64,000 bases of DNA from JBHIDJ01 sp046760105 (GTDB taxonomy: Bacteria > Pseudomonadota > Gammaproteobacteria > Acidiferrobacterales > SPGG2). The notes under the pieces are model-generated. The model was not told where the DNA came from. It was given only the letters and a program-made list of their open reading frames with translations, and did not search any database. The stretch covers positions 1 to 64,000 of the forward strand of contig JBHIDJ010000007.1 in NCBI GenBank assembly GCA_046760105.1, read 5' to 3'. Both the position numbers and the translations under genes were made by a program. Of the stretch, positions 43,461-51,423 are shown piece by piece. Within the stretch, counting starts at the first letter, position 1; each line of letters starts with the position of its first letter.

Positions 43461-44060
43461 ATGAGTGGCGAACAAGTTGACGATACCAGACGGCGCTTGC
43501 TGGTGATAACGACTGGTCTTGGCGTCGTCGGCACGGCGTTCGCTGCGGTCCCGTTTGTTGCGAGCATGATGCCCAGCGCGCGCGCGCGCGCGCTGGGGGC
43601 GCCGGTGGAAGTGGATATCAGTAAGCTCGAGCCTGGACAGCGGCTAGTAATAGAGTGGCGCGGCAAGCCTGTCTGGATCGTCAATCGTACCGAAGAGATG
43701 TTGGCCACCTTGCCAAAGCTCAATGAAAGTGTGGCAGACCCCGACTCCGAGGACAGTGAGCAGCCAAAATACGCACAAAACGAGGGGCGCTCCATCAAGC
43801 CGGAAACCCTTGTTCTGATAGGGATCTGCACCCACCTTGGATGTTCACCGCTGGCCAAGCTGAAGCCCGGTGCGGCCTCCGGTCTAGGCGGCGATTGGCT
43901 CGGCGGTTTCTTCTGTCCGTGCCATGGTTCGCTATTTGATCTCGCTGGACGTGTTTTCAAGAATGTGCCGGCGCCGACAAACCTGGTGGTCCCACCCTAT
44001 TCCTATGTGAGCGATACCCGCATCGTCATCGGCGTCGATCAGAAGGAGAGCGTTGCCTGA
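43461..44060 (+). CDS. petA: Ubiquinol-cytochrome c reductase, Rieske iron-sulfur subunit
   Basis: The Rieske protein passes an electron from ubiquinol to cytochrome c1 in complex III. From ATG 43461 (ribosome-binding site GGGAG) it has 199 residues; a TTG at 43443 is the alternative. A twin-arginine-type anchor (TRRRLLVITTGLGVVG) leads into one transmembrane helix. The [2Fe-2S] ligands are C123/H125 in CTHLGC, and C152 and H155 in CPCHGS, with C128 and C154 as the disulfide pair. A 26-bp perfect CG palindrome codes for the hinge SARARALG. petB overlaps by one base. Confidence 0.97.
   Translation: MSGEQVDDTRRRLLVITTGLGVVGTAFAAVPFVASMMPSARARALGAPVEVDISKLEPGQRLVIEWRGKPVWIVNRTEEMLATLPKLNESVADPDSEDSEQPKYAQNEGRSIKPETLVLIGICTHLGCSPLAKLKPGAASGLGGDWLGGFFCPCHGSLFDLAGRVFKNVPAPTNLVVPPYSYVSDTRIVIGVDQKESVA
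43572..43597 (+). repeat. 26-bp perfect palindrome with (GC)9 core inside petA
   Basis: CCCAGCGCGCGCG is followed by its exact complement. The centre is nine GC dinucleotides (43576-43593). It encodes the Ser-Ala-Arg-Ala-Arg-Ala-Leu hinge after the Rieske membrane anchor. Slippage by one unit would shift the frame before the cluster-binding domain. Confidence 0.9.
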
Positions 44061-45289
44061 TGCAGAAACTCCTGGCCTGGGTAGATGCACGCTTCCCCCT
44101 GATCAAGGTGTGGGAAGAGCATCTGGCCAAGTACTATGCTCCAAAGAATTTCAACTTTTGGTATTACTTCGGTTCTTTGGCCATGTTGGCACTGGCCATC
44201 CAGATCCTGACCGGTATTTTTCTCGCCATACATTACAAACCTGATGCCGCACGTGCCTTCGCTTCGGTGGAGTACATTATGCGCGATGTGCCCTGGGGCT
44301 GGTTGATGCGGTACATGCACTCCACCGGCGCGTCCCTGTTCTTTGTGGTCATTTATCTGCACATGTTTCGCGCACTACTGTATGGCTCACATCGGCCACC
44401 GCGCGAACTGGTGTGGATCCTCGGTGTAGTAATGTTTATTGTACTTATGGCAACGTCATTTACCGGTTACTTGTTGCCCTGGGGCAACATGTCGTATTGG
44501 GGCGCACAGGTGATCATCTCCCTGTTCGGTGCGATTCCTTTTATCGGGGAAGGATTGGCAGAATGGATACGTGGAGACTTCGTCGTCTCCGATGCCACGC
44601 TAAACCGCTTTTTTGCCTTCCATATCGTGCTGTTTCCGTTGATACTGATTGGTCTTGTATTTCTGCATATCGTTGCCCTTCACAAAGTCGGATCAAATAA
44701 TCCGGACGGCATCGAAATCAAGAAAAAGAAGGATCAGAACGGAGTGCCTTTAGACGGCATTCCCTTTCATCCGTACTACACCGTCAAGGATCTGGTCGGC
44801 GTAACCGTATTCTTGATGATATTTTCCGCGATCGTGTTCTTTGCCCCGGAGTTTGGCGGCTGGTTCCTTGAACACGACAACTTTGAACCGGCCAACATTC
44901 TGCAGACCCCGCCGGAGATCGTTCCGCTGTGGTATCTCACACCGTTTTATTCGATTTTGCGTGCCGTGACCATTGATATAGGACCGCTAACCGCCAAGTT
45001 GCTCGGGGTATTATCGATGGGATTTTCAATCGTCTTGTTCTTCTTTCTCCCCTGGTTGGATCGCTCGCCGGTGAAGTCCATACGCTATCGTGGCTGGATA
45101 TACAAGACAGCGTTGATGCTGTTTGCCATCAGTTTCGTGCTCCTTGGCTATCTTGGGACTCAAAGACCCGAGGGTCCCAATCTCATTTTGGCACAGATCT
45201 GCTATGTCATTTATTTTGCGTTCTTTTTACTCATGCCCTGGTACAGCCAGATCGATAAGACCAAACCAGAACCTGGCAGGGTGACCTAA
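44060..45289 (+). CDS. petB: Ubiquinol-cytochrome c reductase, cytochrome b
   Basis: Cytochrome b carries the two b hemes and both quinone sites of complex III. The 409-residue protein has eight or nine transmembrane helices. Heme-ligating histidines lie in RYMHSTGASLFF and IYLHMFR on one side, and AFHIVLFPLI and LHIVALH on the other. The Qo motif PEF is preserved as the CVPEW-equivalent QTPPEIVPLWYLTPF (PEI, PLWY). Its start overlaps the petA stop, and petC follows after 2 bases. Confidence 0.98.
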   Translation: MQKLLAWVDARFPLIKVWEEHLAKYYAPKNFNFWYYFGSLAMLALAIQILTGIFLAIHYKPDAARAFASVEYIMRDVPWGWLMRYMHSTGASLFFVVIYLHMFRALLYGSHRPPRELVWILGVVMFIVLMATSFTGYLLPWGNMSYWGAQVIISLFGAIPFIGEGLAEWIRGDFVVSDATLNRFFAFHIVLFPLILIGLVFLHIVALHKVGSNNPDGIEIKKKKDQNGVPLDGIPFHPYYTVKDLVGVTVFLMIFSAIVFFAPEFGGWFLEHDNFEPANILQTPPEIVPLWYLTPFYSILRAVTIDIGPLTAKLLGVLSMGFSIVLFFFLPWLDRSPVKSIRYRGWIYKTALMLFAISFVLLGYLGTQRPEGPNLILAQICYVIYFAFFLLMPWYSQIDKTKPEPGRVT

Positions 45290-45291
45290 GG

Positions 45292-46020
45292 TTGAAGTGT
45301 ATCTATCTCGCATTTTGTGTGGGCGTTATGTCAACCGTAACGCTTGCGGCTGAGGTGCCGGCATTGCACGATCCTGTGGATATCAACCTGAGTGACAAAC
45401 CCTCCTTGCAACGCGGTGCGCGAATTTTCATTAATTATTGCCTGTCATGTCATAGCGCTGCGTATATGCGCTATAACCGCATGGGCAAGGATCTGAATAT
45501 CAGCGACGAGTTGGTCGAGGAAAATCTGCTATTTGCCACGGATAAAATCGGTAATCTCATGAAAGCAGCGATGCCCGCCGAAGACGCTAAAAAAGCATTC
45601 GGCACAGCACCACCAGATTTAACGGTTGTATCCCGCTCGCGTGGACCCGGGTGGTTTTATAATTACATGCGCGGCTTTTACCGCGACGATACGTCTTTCA
45701 CCGGGTGGAATAACATTGTTTTTCCCGACGCGGCTATGCCCCATGTCCTCTATGAATGGCAGGGCGAACAGCGGGCGGTATTCGAAGATAAGGAAGATGG
45801 CAGTAAGGAGTTTAGGCGTCTCGAGCTCGAACGCGCCGGTAGTATGAGTATAGAAGAATTTGACAACTCCATGCGTGATCTGACCAATTTCATGGTGTAT
45901 CTGGGTGAACCCGCGAAGCTCGTGCGTTATCGCATCGGGGTTTACGTATTGATCTTCCTCGCTGTCTTTTTGGTTTTTATTTATCTTCTGAAAAGAGAAT
46001 ACTGGAAAGACGTTCACTAA
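45292..46020 (+). CDS. petC: Ubiquinol-cytochrome c reductase, cytochrome c1
   Basis: Cytochrome c1 hands electrons from the Rieske centre to a soluble cytochrome c. The 242-residue protein has a signal peptide (cleavage about residue 20), the heme c motif C50-L-S-C53-H54 and a C-terminal membrane anchor (about 218-236) ending KREYWKDVH. The start is TTG, two bases after the petB stop. It is the last gene of the petABC operon. A hairpin lies between it and sspA. Confidence 0.97.
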   Translation: MKCIYLAFCVGVMSTVTLAAEVPALHDPVDINLSDKPSLQRGARIFINYCLSCHSAAYMRYNRMGKDLNISDELVEENLLFATDKIGNLMKAAMPAEDAKKAFGTAPPDLTVVSRSRGPGWFYNYMRGFYRDDTSFTGWNNIVFPDAAMPHVLYEWQGEQRAVFEDKEDGSKEFRRLELERAGSMSIEEFDNSMRDLTNFMVYLGEPAKLVRYRIGVYVLIFLAVFLVFIYLLKREYWKDVH

Positions 46021-46041
46021 ACCGGTAGCGGACCGCCTTTT

Positions 46042-46070
46042 AGGAAGGGGGGCGTTGTGCCCCCTTTCCT
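46042..46070 (+). terminator. Hairpin between petC and sspA, possible attenuating terminator
   Basis: AGGAAGGGGG (46042-46051) pairs with CCCCCTTTCCT (46060-46070) apart from one bulged base. Only a distant T run follows (TTTTT about 12 bases later). It may reduce read-through into sspA rather than stop it. Confidence 0.5.
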
Positions 46071-46097
46071 ATCTAGCTGGTTTTTGGAGAAAAGTGG

Positions 46098-46730
46098 ATG
46101 GCATCTCCTGTTAACAGGAAGCCGATTATGACTTTGTACTCGGGGATCAATGATCCCTATAGTCACCGCACTCGTATTGTGCTGTTTGAAAAGGACGTCG
46201 AGTGCCGGATCGTAGAAGTCGACCCCAACAGGAAACCACGCGAGCTTGCTGATCTGAACCCCTATAATCAGGTTCCTACCATAGTCGATCGTGAGCTAGT
46301 GCTTTATGATTCGCTGATCATCAACGAGTATCTTGACGAGCGTCTGCCGCATCCGCCTTTAATGCCCGTGGACCCGGTTTCGCGCGGCCGCGCACGGCTT
46401 ATGTTGATGCGTTTCGATCGCGACTGGTATAGCTTGCTGCCCACCATTACCGGTGGCGACAGACGGGCCGCGACGCGCGCCCGCAACGTTGTCCGCGATG
46501 GGCTTACGGTCATTTCGCAGATCTTCAAGGAACAGCCGTATGTACTCGGTGACGAGTTTTCGCTGGTTGATTGCGCATTGGCCCCTATTTTATGGCGGTT
46601 GGGTCACTACAGCATTAATCTGCCCCGTCAGGCAAAATCCATCATGGAGTACGCGGAACGCATATTCGCCCGCAAGTCCTTCGAGCTCAGCCTCACGGAG
46701 ACAGAGCGAGACATCAGTCCGACAAAATGA
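46098..46730 (+). CDS. sspA: Stringent starvation protein A
   Basis: SspA is a glutathione-S-transferase-fold protein that binds RNA polymerase and affects stationary-phase and acid-stress transcription. It has 210 residues: a thioredoxin-like N-terminal half (MTLYSGINDPYSHRTRIVL, NPYNQVPTIVDRELVLYDS) and an all-alpha C-terminal half. The invariant PHP of the functional surface is present as RLPHPPLMP. The ribosome-binding site is GGAG. Linkage to petABC is typical of this lineage. Confidence 0.96.
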   Translation: MASPVNRKPIMTLYSGINDPYSHRTRIVLFEKDVECRIVEVDPNRKPRELADLNPYNQVPTIVDRELVLYDSLIINEYLDERLPHPPLMPVDPVSRGRARLMLMRFDRDWYSLLPTITGGDRRAATRARNVVRDGLTVISQIFKEQPYVLGDEFSLVDCALAPILWRLGHYSINLPRQAKSIMEYAERIFARKSFELSLTETERDISPTK

Positions 46731-46779
46731 CCGTGGTGTTCTCCGGTGGGCGCCGCAGATTTGAGCTACTATAAAAACC

Positions 46780-47175
46780 ATGACGCCGATTAAACCGTAC
46801 TTGATTCGCGCGGTCCGTGACTGGGCGGTAGACAGCCGATTGACGCCACATATCGTGGTCGATGCGACCGCTGCCGGGGTCAAGGTTCCGACCGAGTTCG
46901 TCGAAAACGGGCGCATGTTACTGAATATCCATCCGCGGGCGGTACATGATTTCGACATGACCAACGATTGGCTACTGTTTTCCACCAGGTTCGCAGGCCA
47001 GAGGTGTACCCTGGAAATACCCGTAGTCGCCATCCGGGCGATCTACGCTCGTGAAAACGGTCAAGGCGTCGCTTTCCCGGAAGAATCCACGGAGGGTACA
47101 GTCGCGGAGCCCGCCAGCGCCGATTCAGGCCCACCACCCCCGAAGAAAGGACCTCATCTCAAGGTCGTCAAATAA
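46780..47175 (+). CDS. sspB: ClpXP protease specificity-enhancing factor SspB
   Basis: SspB tethers ssrA-tagged proteins to ClpXP. The 131-residue protein has the tag-binding domain in residues 1-95 (MTPIKPYLIRAVRDWAVD; VNIHPRAV-like LLNIHPRAVHDF; IPVVAIRAIYARENG). A Pro-rich linker follows, then the ClpX-binding tail PHLKVVK at the very end. It lies 49 bases after sspA, as in E. coli. Confidence 0.96.
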   Translation: MTPIKPYLIRAVRDWAVDSRLTPHIVVDATAAGVKVPTEFVENGRMLLNIHPRAVHDFDMTNDWLLFSTRFAGQRCTLEIPVVAIRAIYARENGQGVAFPEESTEGTVAEPASADSGPPPPKKGPHLKVVK

Positions 47176-47278
47176 CCCGTTGTTCTGCTTCACCTGCGCC
47201 CGCAGGCGGCCTGCACGTCAATCTGAGAGGCGCTCAAGCGTTAACCCCATTGAGCCGTTTTGAGCGCCAGGCGCGGCG

Positions 47279-47617
47279 ATGCGGAAACGGCTTGAGCGAC
47301 GACTGAAGCATTCACGGCCGCCTGCAGTGCAAGGCGCAGGAGCGCCCCCGCGATTTCAAGGCCGCCCGCAGCCAGGCGTACCGGTGCAGCGACGGCAAAT
47401 GGAGGCGGTGGACCGGCTCATAAGGCGATCGTCCTCGCGGCAACGCGAACAAACCGAACAGGTAGACAGCGAAAGGCCAGTGCGCTCCACGGTCGCACCT
47501 TCACACGGGCAAAAGCCAGTCCGCCAGAAGACAAAAGTGCATAACTACAAAAGGCCACACCCAGTCAAGGCCCCGCGTCGTGGCGCCTTGCCGAGACGTA
47601 CCGTACCACGACGCTGA
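47279..47617 (+). CDS. Arg/Pro-rich basic ORF, doubtful
   Basis: This 112-residue frame starts at ATG 47279. It is rich in Arg, Pro, Gln and Lys, very basic and low in complexity, with no hydrophobic segment or known motif. It ends RRGALPRRTVPRR. High GC content makes such frames easy to get by chance. The region 47176-47730 between sspB and the macro-domain gene otherwise holds nothing I can name. It could be a nucleic-acid-binding basic peptide or simply non-coding. Confidence 0.25.
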   Translation: MRKRLERRLKHSRPPAVQGAGAPPRFQGRPQPGVPVQRRQMEAVDRLIRRSSSRQREQTEQVDSERPVRSTVAPSHGQKPVRQKTKVHNYKRPHPVKAPRRGALPRRTVPRR

Positions 47618-47730
47618 GGCACTCAACTTGCGTCAGCGGCGATTACTGATCGCATGCTCCCGCCGCCGATCAACTCGGTGTAAGATGCGTTGCGCACGAG
47701 AGCAGTTCGAAGCGATCGCAAGGGGGAGCC

Positions 47731-48225
47731 ATGATCAAGATAATCTGTGCCGATATTACAACTCTGAGCGTGGATGCGATCGTCAATGCTGCCAACCAGA
47801 CCCTACTTGGTGGCGGTGGGGTTGACGGTGCTATCCACCGCGCGGCCGGACCGGAATTGCTTGCTGCCTGCCGCGAAATCGGCGGCTGCCCGACGGGGGA
47901 GGCGCGCATCACACCTGGTTTCAAACTGCCCGCTAACTGGATTATTCATACCGTCGGACCCGTGTGGCGCGGCGGGCAAAAAGGCGAGCCAGAGTTGCTG
48001 CGGTCCTGCTATCAAACCTCTTTGGACCTTGCCTCGCAAAACGGCGTGCGCACGATCGCATTTCCAAGTATTAGCACTGGCGCCTACGGTTATCCCAAGG
48101 AGCAAGCGACCAACATCGCCCTTAGCGTGATGGGCGAATATGAGAGCAAGTTCGACGAGATCATTTGCTGTTGTTTTAGCGATGAAGACAGGGAGATCTA
48201 CGAGAAGGAACTGGCTTCACGCTAG
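47731..48225 (+). CDS. Macro-domain ADP-ribose hydrolase (YmdB type)
   Basis: Macro domains of this type bind ADP-ribose and hydrolyse O-acetyl-ADP-ribose or remove ADP-ribose from proteins. The 164-residue single-domain protein has DAIVNAANQTLLGGGGVDGA (15-34), HTVGPVW and the ADP-ribose loop FPSISTGAYGYP. The catalytic Asn-Asn-Asp pattern of the MacroD-like class is present (VNAAN and GGGVDGAI). A good ribosome-binding site (AGGGGGAG) precedes the ATG. It stands alone on its strand, with no sign of a toxin partner next to it. Confidence 0.93.
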   Translation: MIKIICADITTLSVDAIVNAANQTLLGGGGVDGAIHRAAGPELLAACREIGGCPTGEARITPGFKLPANWIIHTVGPVWRGGQKGEPELLRSCYQTSLDLASQNGVRTIAFPSISTGAYGYPKEQATNIALSVMGEYESKFDEIICCCFSDEDREIYEKELASR

Positions 48226-48255
48226 CCCCGGTACCTCGGAAACGCTCTGCAATGT

Positions 48256-48329
48256 AGTAGCAAGTGGCAAGTAGCAAGTTAAAACTCCTCTAGCCTTTTC
48301 TTGCTACTTCCCACTTCACACTTGCTACT
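48256..48329 (+). repeat. Heptad inverted repeat between convergent genes
   Basis: AGTAGCAAGTG (48256-48266) pairs perfectly with 48319-48329, and AAGTAGCAAG (48269-48278) with 48300-48309; the right arm has 7 extra bases in the middle. Bases 48256-48278 are identical to 35282-35304. The right arm covers the stop codon of the minus-strand oxidase gene. Unlike the other copies it lies at a 3'-3' junction. Confidence 0.88.
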
Positions 48330-49722
48330 CGCGCTTATCGATTGGGAAAATTTTGTCCGGGTTGAGGATTCCGTTGGGATCGAACTGCTGTTTGATGCGC
48401 TGCATGAGATCGAGTGTGACAGGATCAATTTCGCGGTTGATATAATCGCGTTTTTCGCGACCAACCCCGTGTTCGCCCGAGAGTGTCCCACCCAGCTGTA
48501 GTACCAAGTCGAATACCGCTGACAGGCACGGCCGCGCCTTTTGCTCTTGTCGCGAATCCTGCGAGTCATAGAGCAAATTCACGTGAATATTTCCGTTGCC
48601 GGCATGACCGAAGTTAACGATCGGGATACCGAATTCTCGGCTCAAGCGATCCAGCCCGTCTATCAGGTCGGGAATGCGCGAGACCGGAACGACGATATCC
48701 TCGTTGAGCTTATTTGGCGCGGTCTTACGCAGCGCCGGCGATAAAGCCTTGCGCGTGGCCCACAACGCGGCGACCTCTTTGTTGGTCTGCGCGGTTTTCA
48801 GTTGCACCAGTCCGGGGCCATCAGCAGCGTGGCGGACGGCCTCAACCGCCGCGTCCATGCTCACGGCAGGCCCATCAACCTCGATCATCAGTAGCGCGCC
48901 CACGTGCTGGGGGAGATCAAACTCGGCATAATCGCGAATGATCTCGATGGAAGCAGCGTCCATGAACTCCAGGGCGCTGGGGGTAACAGGCTGCGCCATA
49001 ATGCGTGACACCGCTGCCGCTGACGCGCGAACGTTGTCGTAAGCCGCTTGCAGCGTGCGCTTGGTTTCGGGCTCTGGCGTGAGCTTCAGCGTCGCTTCTG
49101 TGATAACGGCAAGCGTTCCTTCCGAACCGATGATGAGTCGGGTCAGATCGTAACCGACGACCCCTTTGGTTGTGTAAACCCCGGTGTGTATCGTATCTCC
49201 CGCACCGGTCACAGCCTGCAGCCCGAGCACGTTCTCCCTGGTGGTGCCGTACTTGACGGCCCGCGGACCTGCGGCGTTCAAGGCTAGATTCCCGCCAACC
49301 GTACAGAACGCACTGCTGGTCGGATCCGGGGGCCAAAAGAAACCATGCGTCGCTGCTGTCTCCTGCACGGCTTGGTTGATCGCACCTGGCTCGACACGGA
49401 CGACGCGATTAGCGGGATCGATATCGATGATGCGGTCCATGCGTTCGAGCGAGAGCACAAGCCCGCCGCGCAGCGGTATCGCGCTCCCGGTCGTGCCTGT
49501 GCCGCGACCGCGCACGACGAGCGGTATGCCATGGCGATTGCACAGCCGTACCGTTTCTAGCACTTGCTCATGAGTGACAGCGAAGGCGACGCCGTCAGGT
49601 TCGCTGTGCTTGCGCGAGTTGTCGTATCCATACACCCAGCGGTCTGCCTGCTCCGTCAGCACATTGTCGCTGCCAACGGCTTGTGCTAACTGATTGAAGA
49701 AGTTTCGGCTTGCGCTAATCAT
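48325..49722 (-). CDS. FAD-linked oxidase, GlcD/D-lactate dehydrogenase family
   Basis: This FAD-dependent 2-hydroxyacid dehydrogenase has 465 residues. The PCMH-type FAD-binding domain is N-terminal (LVVRGRGTGTTGSAIPLRGG about 70-89; STVGGN-type FCTVGGNLALNAAGPRAVKYG about 138-158). A C-terminal cap follows, with metal-binding histidines in NFGHAGNGNIHVN and SGEHGVGREKR. The substrate is probably glycolate or D-lactate, which cannot be decided from sequence alone. It overlaps the upstream heptose gene by 8 bases, so it is cotranscribed with it. Confidence 0.88.
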   Translation of the reverse strand: MISASRNFFNQLAQAVGSDNVLTEQADRWVYGYDNSRKHSEPDGVAFAVTHEQVLETVRLCNRHGIPLVVRGRGTGTTGSAIPLRGGLVLSLERMDRIIDIDPANRVVRVEPGAINQAVQETAATHGFFWPPDPTSSAFCTVGGNLALNAAGPRAVKYGTTRENVLGLQAVTGAGDTIHTGVYTTKGVVGYDLTRLIIGSEGTLAVITEATLKLTPEPETKRTLQAAYDNVRASAAAVSRIMAQPVTPSALEFMDAASIEIIRDYAEFDLPQHVGALLMIEVDGPAVSMDAAVEAVRHAADGPGLVQLKTAQTNKEVAALWATRKALSPALRKTAPNKLNEDIVVPVSRIPDLIDGLDRLSREFGIPIVNFGHAGNGNIHVNLLYDSQDSRQEQKARPCLSAVFDLVLQLGGTLSGEHGVGREKRDYINREIDPVTLDLMQRIKQQFDPNGILNPDKIFPIDKRE

Positions 49723-50197
49723 GTTCGCGAATGCGCTTGATCAGGTCGGTCGTTGAGAGCTGATAACGAATCGGGATCGCATGGACCTGTCCACCATACG
49801 ATTCGACGACCTCGCCACCGACAATGTTCTTGTGCTTCCAATCACCGCCCTTGACCAGGTGATCGGGTCGGATGAGCTTGATAAGTTCAAGTGGTGTGTC
49901 GGCGTCAAACGCTACCACCAGCGAGACACAGGCCAACGCAGCCAGCAACGCCATGCGGTCTTCGAGCGTATTGATAGGTCGACCGGATCCTTTTTTCAGG
50001 CGTCGGACCGACGCATCGCTGTTGACGCCGACGATCACGGTTGGCCCTATGGTAGCCGCCTCCTGTAGATAACTCACGTGCCCACGATGGAGAATATCGA
50101 AGCACCCGTTTGTAAAGACAAACGGGCGCGGCAGCGCTGCCAGTCTCGCTTTAAGCTGTTCCGGATTCTTAACGATTTTGGATTCACTAAGCGTCAA
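49715..50197 (-). CDS. rfaE2: D-glycero-beta-D-manno-heptose 1-phosphate adenylyltransferase
   Basis: This enzyme activates heptose 1-phosphate to ADP-heptose for the LPS inner core. It is the stand-alone C-terminal half of the E. coli HldE bifunctional protein, 160 residues, with the cytidylyltransferase motif FTNGCFDILHRGH (28-40; HxGH at H37-H40) and the TTDLIKRIR tail motif. The kinase half (RfaE1) is not in this window. It overlaps dolP by 4 bases and precedes the GlcD-type oxidase. Confidence 0.94.
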   Translation of the reverse strand: MTLSESKIVKNPEQLKARLAALPRPFVFTNGCFDILHRGHVSYLQEAATIGPTVIVGVNSDASVRRLKKGSGRPINTLEDRMALLAALACVSLVVAFDADTPLELIKLIRPDHLVKGGDWKHKNIVGGEVVESYGGQVHAIPIRYQLSTTDLIKRIREHD

Positions 50198-50772
50198 TCA
50201 GTGTACTCGAAGAGCTTGACAACGCGCGTCACGCCTTTGGTCTCACGCGCAAGCTTTGTGGCCACGTCGGCTTCTGCGCGTTTGACCAGGCCCATCAAAT
50301 ACACGACCGAGTTTGCCGTCACGACCTTGACGTGGGTGGGACCGACGCCCTTGGTGGTGGCCTGCTTAGTCTTAATCTTACTCGTAATCCATTTGTCATG
50401 GCTGCTGTCTGAAAAGGAGCGGCGCGGCGCGATGCGGATGTGGTTATGAATCCGACGAACACCCTGTACACGCCTTACGTGTGTGAGTGCACGCTTACGC
50501 AGCGCCGTTGTTTCTGCCTCACCTGTCAGCAGCACAATACCGTTCATGCTTGTTACATTCACCCGCACCTTGTTGTCTAAGATTTTATCTTGAGCGATCA
50601 GCTTTTCACCTTTGAGCTCGAGTGTCTGATCATCCCACATTTTCCCTGTTGTACGCCGGTCAGTAGCTACTGTGGCACCTGTCGCCGTGCCGGCAACAAC
50701 GGCTGCTGCGCAGCCCTGCAGGAGCATCGAGCAAAGTGCAATACCCATTAGCCAAAATGCAGCGTGTCTCAC
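50194..50772 (-). CDS. dolP: BON-domain outer-membrane lipoprotein DolP (YraP)
   Basis: DolP is an outer-membrane lipoprotein with two BON domains that helps maintain membrane integrity and BAM function. GTG at 50770-50772 lies just after the diaA stop and gives a lipoprotein signal with lipobox LLQGC (Cys21). BON1 (about 50-115, with VTSMNGIVLLTGEAET) and BON2 (about 125-190, with VVTANSVVYLMGLVKRAEAD) follow. An ATG further upstream (50814) would overlap diaA by 40 bases and add 14 residues. The order lpoA-yraN-diaA-dolP matches E. coli. Confidence 0.92.
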   Translation of the reverse strand: MRHAAFWLMGIALCSMLLQGCAAAVVAGTATGATVATDRRTTGKMWDDQTLELKGEKLIAQDKILDNKVRVNVTSMNGIVLLTGEAETTALRKRALTHVRRVQGVRRIHNHIRIAPRRSFSDSSHDKWITSKIKTKQATTKGVGPTHVKVVTANSVVYLMGLVKRAEADVATKLARETKGVTRVVKLFEYTD

Positions 50773-50774
50773 AC

Positions 50775-51398
50775 TTACGCCTCGCCTAGCAGTTGATAGT
50801 CGATCAAATCGCATAAGCAGTGGATAATGATTCCATGCACCTCTTGAATGCGTGCGGTTGAAGGTCCTGGTACACAGATGTTGATGTCACGTCCAGCGAG
50901 CGCTGGGGCCAGCTCACCCCCGTCGCGTCCATTGAGTGCGACGCAGCTCATCCCGCGTTCATGCGCCGCTTCCACTGCCAAGATAACATTCGATGAGTTC
51001 CCGGAGGTGGAAATCGCCAGTAGCACATCGCCGGACTGCCCCAGCGCACGCACTTGCTTGGCGAAGATGTCGTCAAAACGGTAGTCGTTGGCGATCGAGG
51101 TCAGAGTGGAGGTGTCGGTGGTCAGCGCAATCGCCGGTAACCCGGGCCGTTCACGTTCGAATCGATTCAGCATTTCCGCGGAAAAATGTTGCGCATCCGC
51201 GGCTGATCCACCGTTTCCGCAAGCAAGGATCTTACGTTCGTCGATTAGCGCGTTCATCATTTGCATCGCCGCCGCAGTAATCTGCGCGACCAACGCCTCC
51301 ATAGCGGCCCTGGTTGTTTCGATGCTCTCTCGGAAATTATTCTCCACGCGCGCGCTCAGCGGCACCGGATCAGAAACTGCCACACGCTTATCGGTCAT
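50775..51398 (-). CDS. diaA: SIS-domain protein DiaA (GmhA-like)
   Basis: DiaA binds DnaA and promotes timely initiation at oriC; its fold is that of the phosphoheptose isomerase GmhA. From ATG 51398 it has 207 residues (E. coli 196), with CGNGGSAADAQHFSAEMLNRF, ISTSGNSSNVILAVE and ARIQEVHG. Gene order favours DiaA. The ADP-heptose gene two genes down means a GmhA role is also possible, because the SIS residues are shared. Earlier in-frame starts would overlap yraN. Confidence 0.88.
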   Translation of the reverse strand: MTDKRVAVSDPVPLSARVENNFRESIETTRAAMEALVAQITAAAMQMMNALIDERKILACGNGGSAADAQHFSAEMLNRFERERPGLPAIALTTDTSTLTSIANDYRFDDIFAKQVRALGQSGDVLLAISTSGNSSNVILAVEAAHERGMSCVALNGRDGGELAPALAGRDINICVPGPSTARIQEVHGIIIHCLCDLIDYQLLGEA

Positions 51399-51423
51399 CA
51401 CGTCTTTATCGTTCAAGAAAAGC

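Noticed and set aside
47731..48225. Macro-domain gene as half of a DarTG-like toxin-antitoxin pair
   Set aside because: No DarT-like ADP-ribosyltransferase is adjacent; the preceding basic frame has no such motifs, and the minus-strand neighbour is an oxidase.
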